This document shows, one piece after another, positions 12,446-13,413 of a stretch of DNA of 13,413 nucleotides. Source of the stretch: Hyphomicrobium sp. (lineage in GTDB: Bacteria; Pseudomonadota; Alphaproteobacteria; Rhizobiales; Hyphomicrobiaceae). Where the stretch lies: assembly GCA_030609245.1 (NCBI GenBank), contig JAUWCP010000045.1, positions 1-13,413 on the forward strand, given 5' to 3'. A program made the position numbers and the translations under genes. Under the pieces are notes generated by a model. The model saw only the letters and a program-made list of their open reading frames with translations, was not told where the DNA came from and ran no database searches. The stretch's first letter is position 1. Every line of letters begins with the position of its first letter.

Positions 12446-13413
12446 ATGACGACGGCCATCGAGCGCGCGCAGCGCCCATGGGTCAGCGTCGGCGCGCTTG
12501 ATGCCCTCGATCGCATCGGGGCTCTCGCGGGAATGGTGGCAATCATTTCCTACGCCGTGCTGCCGAGCCCGCCCGTGCCAGCTATGCTCGCTCAGTCGCA
12601 CACCATCGGCGATAGCGAAGACCAGGATGCTGCGGTGATTGCAGCACGTGCTGATATCGCCGACCGTGTCCGCTACAGGGGAGATGAGGTCTTAGTCGCG
12701 GCCTATGCCGGCGCACCTTACACATACGCCAGCGATCTACGTATCGAGGGAGACGGCACCGAGATGACGGTTCATGATGTCGACTGGCGCGGCAAGCCCT
12801 TCGATGCTCCAATCTACTATGGTGTGCGTGCTATCCGATGGCTCCCGAATAGTTCGCTCGGCGGTATGATTGATTTTACGCACTCGAAGGCCTATGCGCC
12901 GCTCGATCAGAAGACGAAACTATCCGGCCACAAGGATGGCAAGCCCCTGCCGCCCGCCGCTCCGATTGGAGATCTGTTCCACAAGCTAGAGTTTACCCAT
13001 GGTCACAACATGCTGACCCTGAACCTAATGCACCGGCTACCGTCCTTTGGTTCCTTCATCAGCCCCTATGTGGGCTTCGGATTGGGCGCCGCATTGCCAC
13101 ACACGGAGGTTCAGCTCAAAGGCACCCGACAGCGCACCTATGAGTACCAATATGTCGGGCCAGCGGCGCAACTCCTAATCGGTATCGAGATCCGAGTTCC
13201 ACGGCTCTCCTATTTTTTCGAGTACAAATTCACCTCAGCTTCCTACCGCGCGCCTTTGCAGAATCGCGATGGCGGCGCGCTGCCGTTCGACCTATGGAAT
13301 CAGTTCCAACGCTGGCAGAGCGGGAAACCACCTGCAGGCGGCTGGGCATCGACATGGCTGACGAGCCATCAGATCATTGGAGGAATGGGGTTTCGGACAG
13401 TTCCGGCCGTTGC
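12446..13413 (+). CDS. LpxQ-like outer-membrane beta-barrel protein (putative lipid A oxidase), 3' end outside window
   Basis: The frame is open for 322 codons to the window edge without a stop. A hydrophobic stretch at about residues 22-44, ending AMLAQS, looks like a signal sequence. The mature part has alternating strand patterns and motifs I recall from the lipid A oxidase (LpxQ) family: AAYAGAPYTYASDL, VDWRGKPF, the APIYYGVRAIRWL strand, IDFTHSKAYAP, LEFTHGHNMLTLNLMHR, SPYVGFGLGAALPHTEV and FFEYKF. LpxQ in rhizobia oxidises the proximal glucosamine of lipid A in an oxygen-dependent way. ATG 12446 has AGGAG (12434-12438) at 7 nt; in-frame ATGs at 12374 and 12338 could lengthen the N-terminus. 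With the VLCFA-like genes to the left it suggests outer-membrane lipid remodelling. The family name is moderately sure, the enzymatic role less so. Confidence 0.62.
   Translation, partial: MTTAIERAQRPWVSVGALDALDRIGALAGMVAIISYAVLPSPPVPAMLAQSHTIGDSEDQDAAVIAARADIADRVRYRGDEVLVAAYAGAPYTYASDLRIEGDGTEMTVHDVDWRGKPFDAPIYYGVRAIRWLPNSSLGGMIDFTHSKAYAPLDQKTKLSGHKDGKPLPPAAPIGDLFHKLEFTHGHNMLTLNLMHRLPSFGSFISPYVGFGLGAALPHTEVQLKGTRQRTYEYQYVGPAAQLLIGIEIRVPRLSYFFEYKFTSASYRAPLQNRDGGALPFDLWNQFQRWQSGKPPAGGWASTWLTSHQIIGGMGFRTVPAV

Overview
The window reads as GC-rich proteobacterial DNA, most likely from an alphaproteobacterium. The clues are the FnrL-type regulator with a C-x2-C-x7-C cluster motif, a DUF6455-type cysteine protein, a ketosynthase pair resembling the rhizobial very-long-chain fatty acid (VLCFA) enzymes FabF2XL/FabF1XL, and an outer-membrane barrel resembling the lipid A oxidase LpxQ. 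No rRNA, tRNA, CRISPR or intact mobile element was seen. Family assignments rest on motif recognition from memory; no database search was possible.

Left part (1-7894): a type II fatty-acid/polyketide-like acyl chain factory, interrupted by a regulator. It starts with the 3' end of a ketosynthase (KS), then a FabG-type ketoreductase with a TTG start, then an MDR-type reductase with only a structural zinc site. After a gap come an Fnr/FixK-type oxygen-sensing regulator and a small 2-oxoglutarate/Fe(II)-oxygenase-like protein with an altered metal motif. A second run then holds a KS-like protein without the catalytic Cys, an intact KS, a double-hotdog MaoC dehydratase and a divergent acyl carrier protein. 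Together these supply condensation, ketoreduction, dehydration, possibly enoyl reduction, and the carrier.

Middle (7895-8839): a possible 27-codon basic ORF, a DUF6455-type protein whose 3' end reads into an IS3-family transposase remnant on the minus strand, and a regulatory stretch with a 10-bp tandem repeat and a consensus FNR/FixK box.

Right part (8840-12259): a PQQ-type RiPP operon in the order pqqA, hairpin, pqqD, pqqE, a 33-codon membrane microprotein, a four-helix membrane protein resembling the N-terminal domain of PuuD (Urate_ox_N), and a SerC-like aminotransferase. The oxygen-dependent enzymes PqqB and PqqC are not in the window. The SerC-like protein keeps the PLP lysine and the alpha-carboxylate arginine but has lost the residues that hold the substrate phosphate in true SerC. 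The window ends inside an LpxQ-like outer-membrane protein gene.

Three matches to the core TGAY-N4-RTCA were found by eye, all intergenic, with centres 70-86 nt upstream of a start codon: the oxygenase, the KS-like operon and pqqA. With the Fnr-type gene in the window, this suggests one low-oxygen regulon joining lipid remodelling to a PQQ-like peptide pathway. That link is inference.
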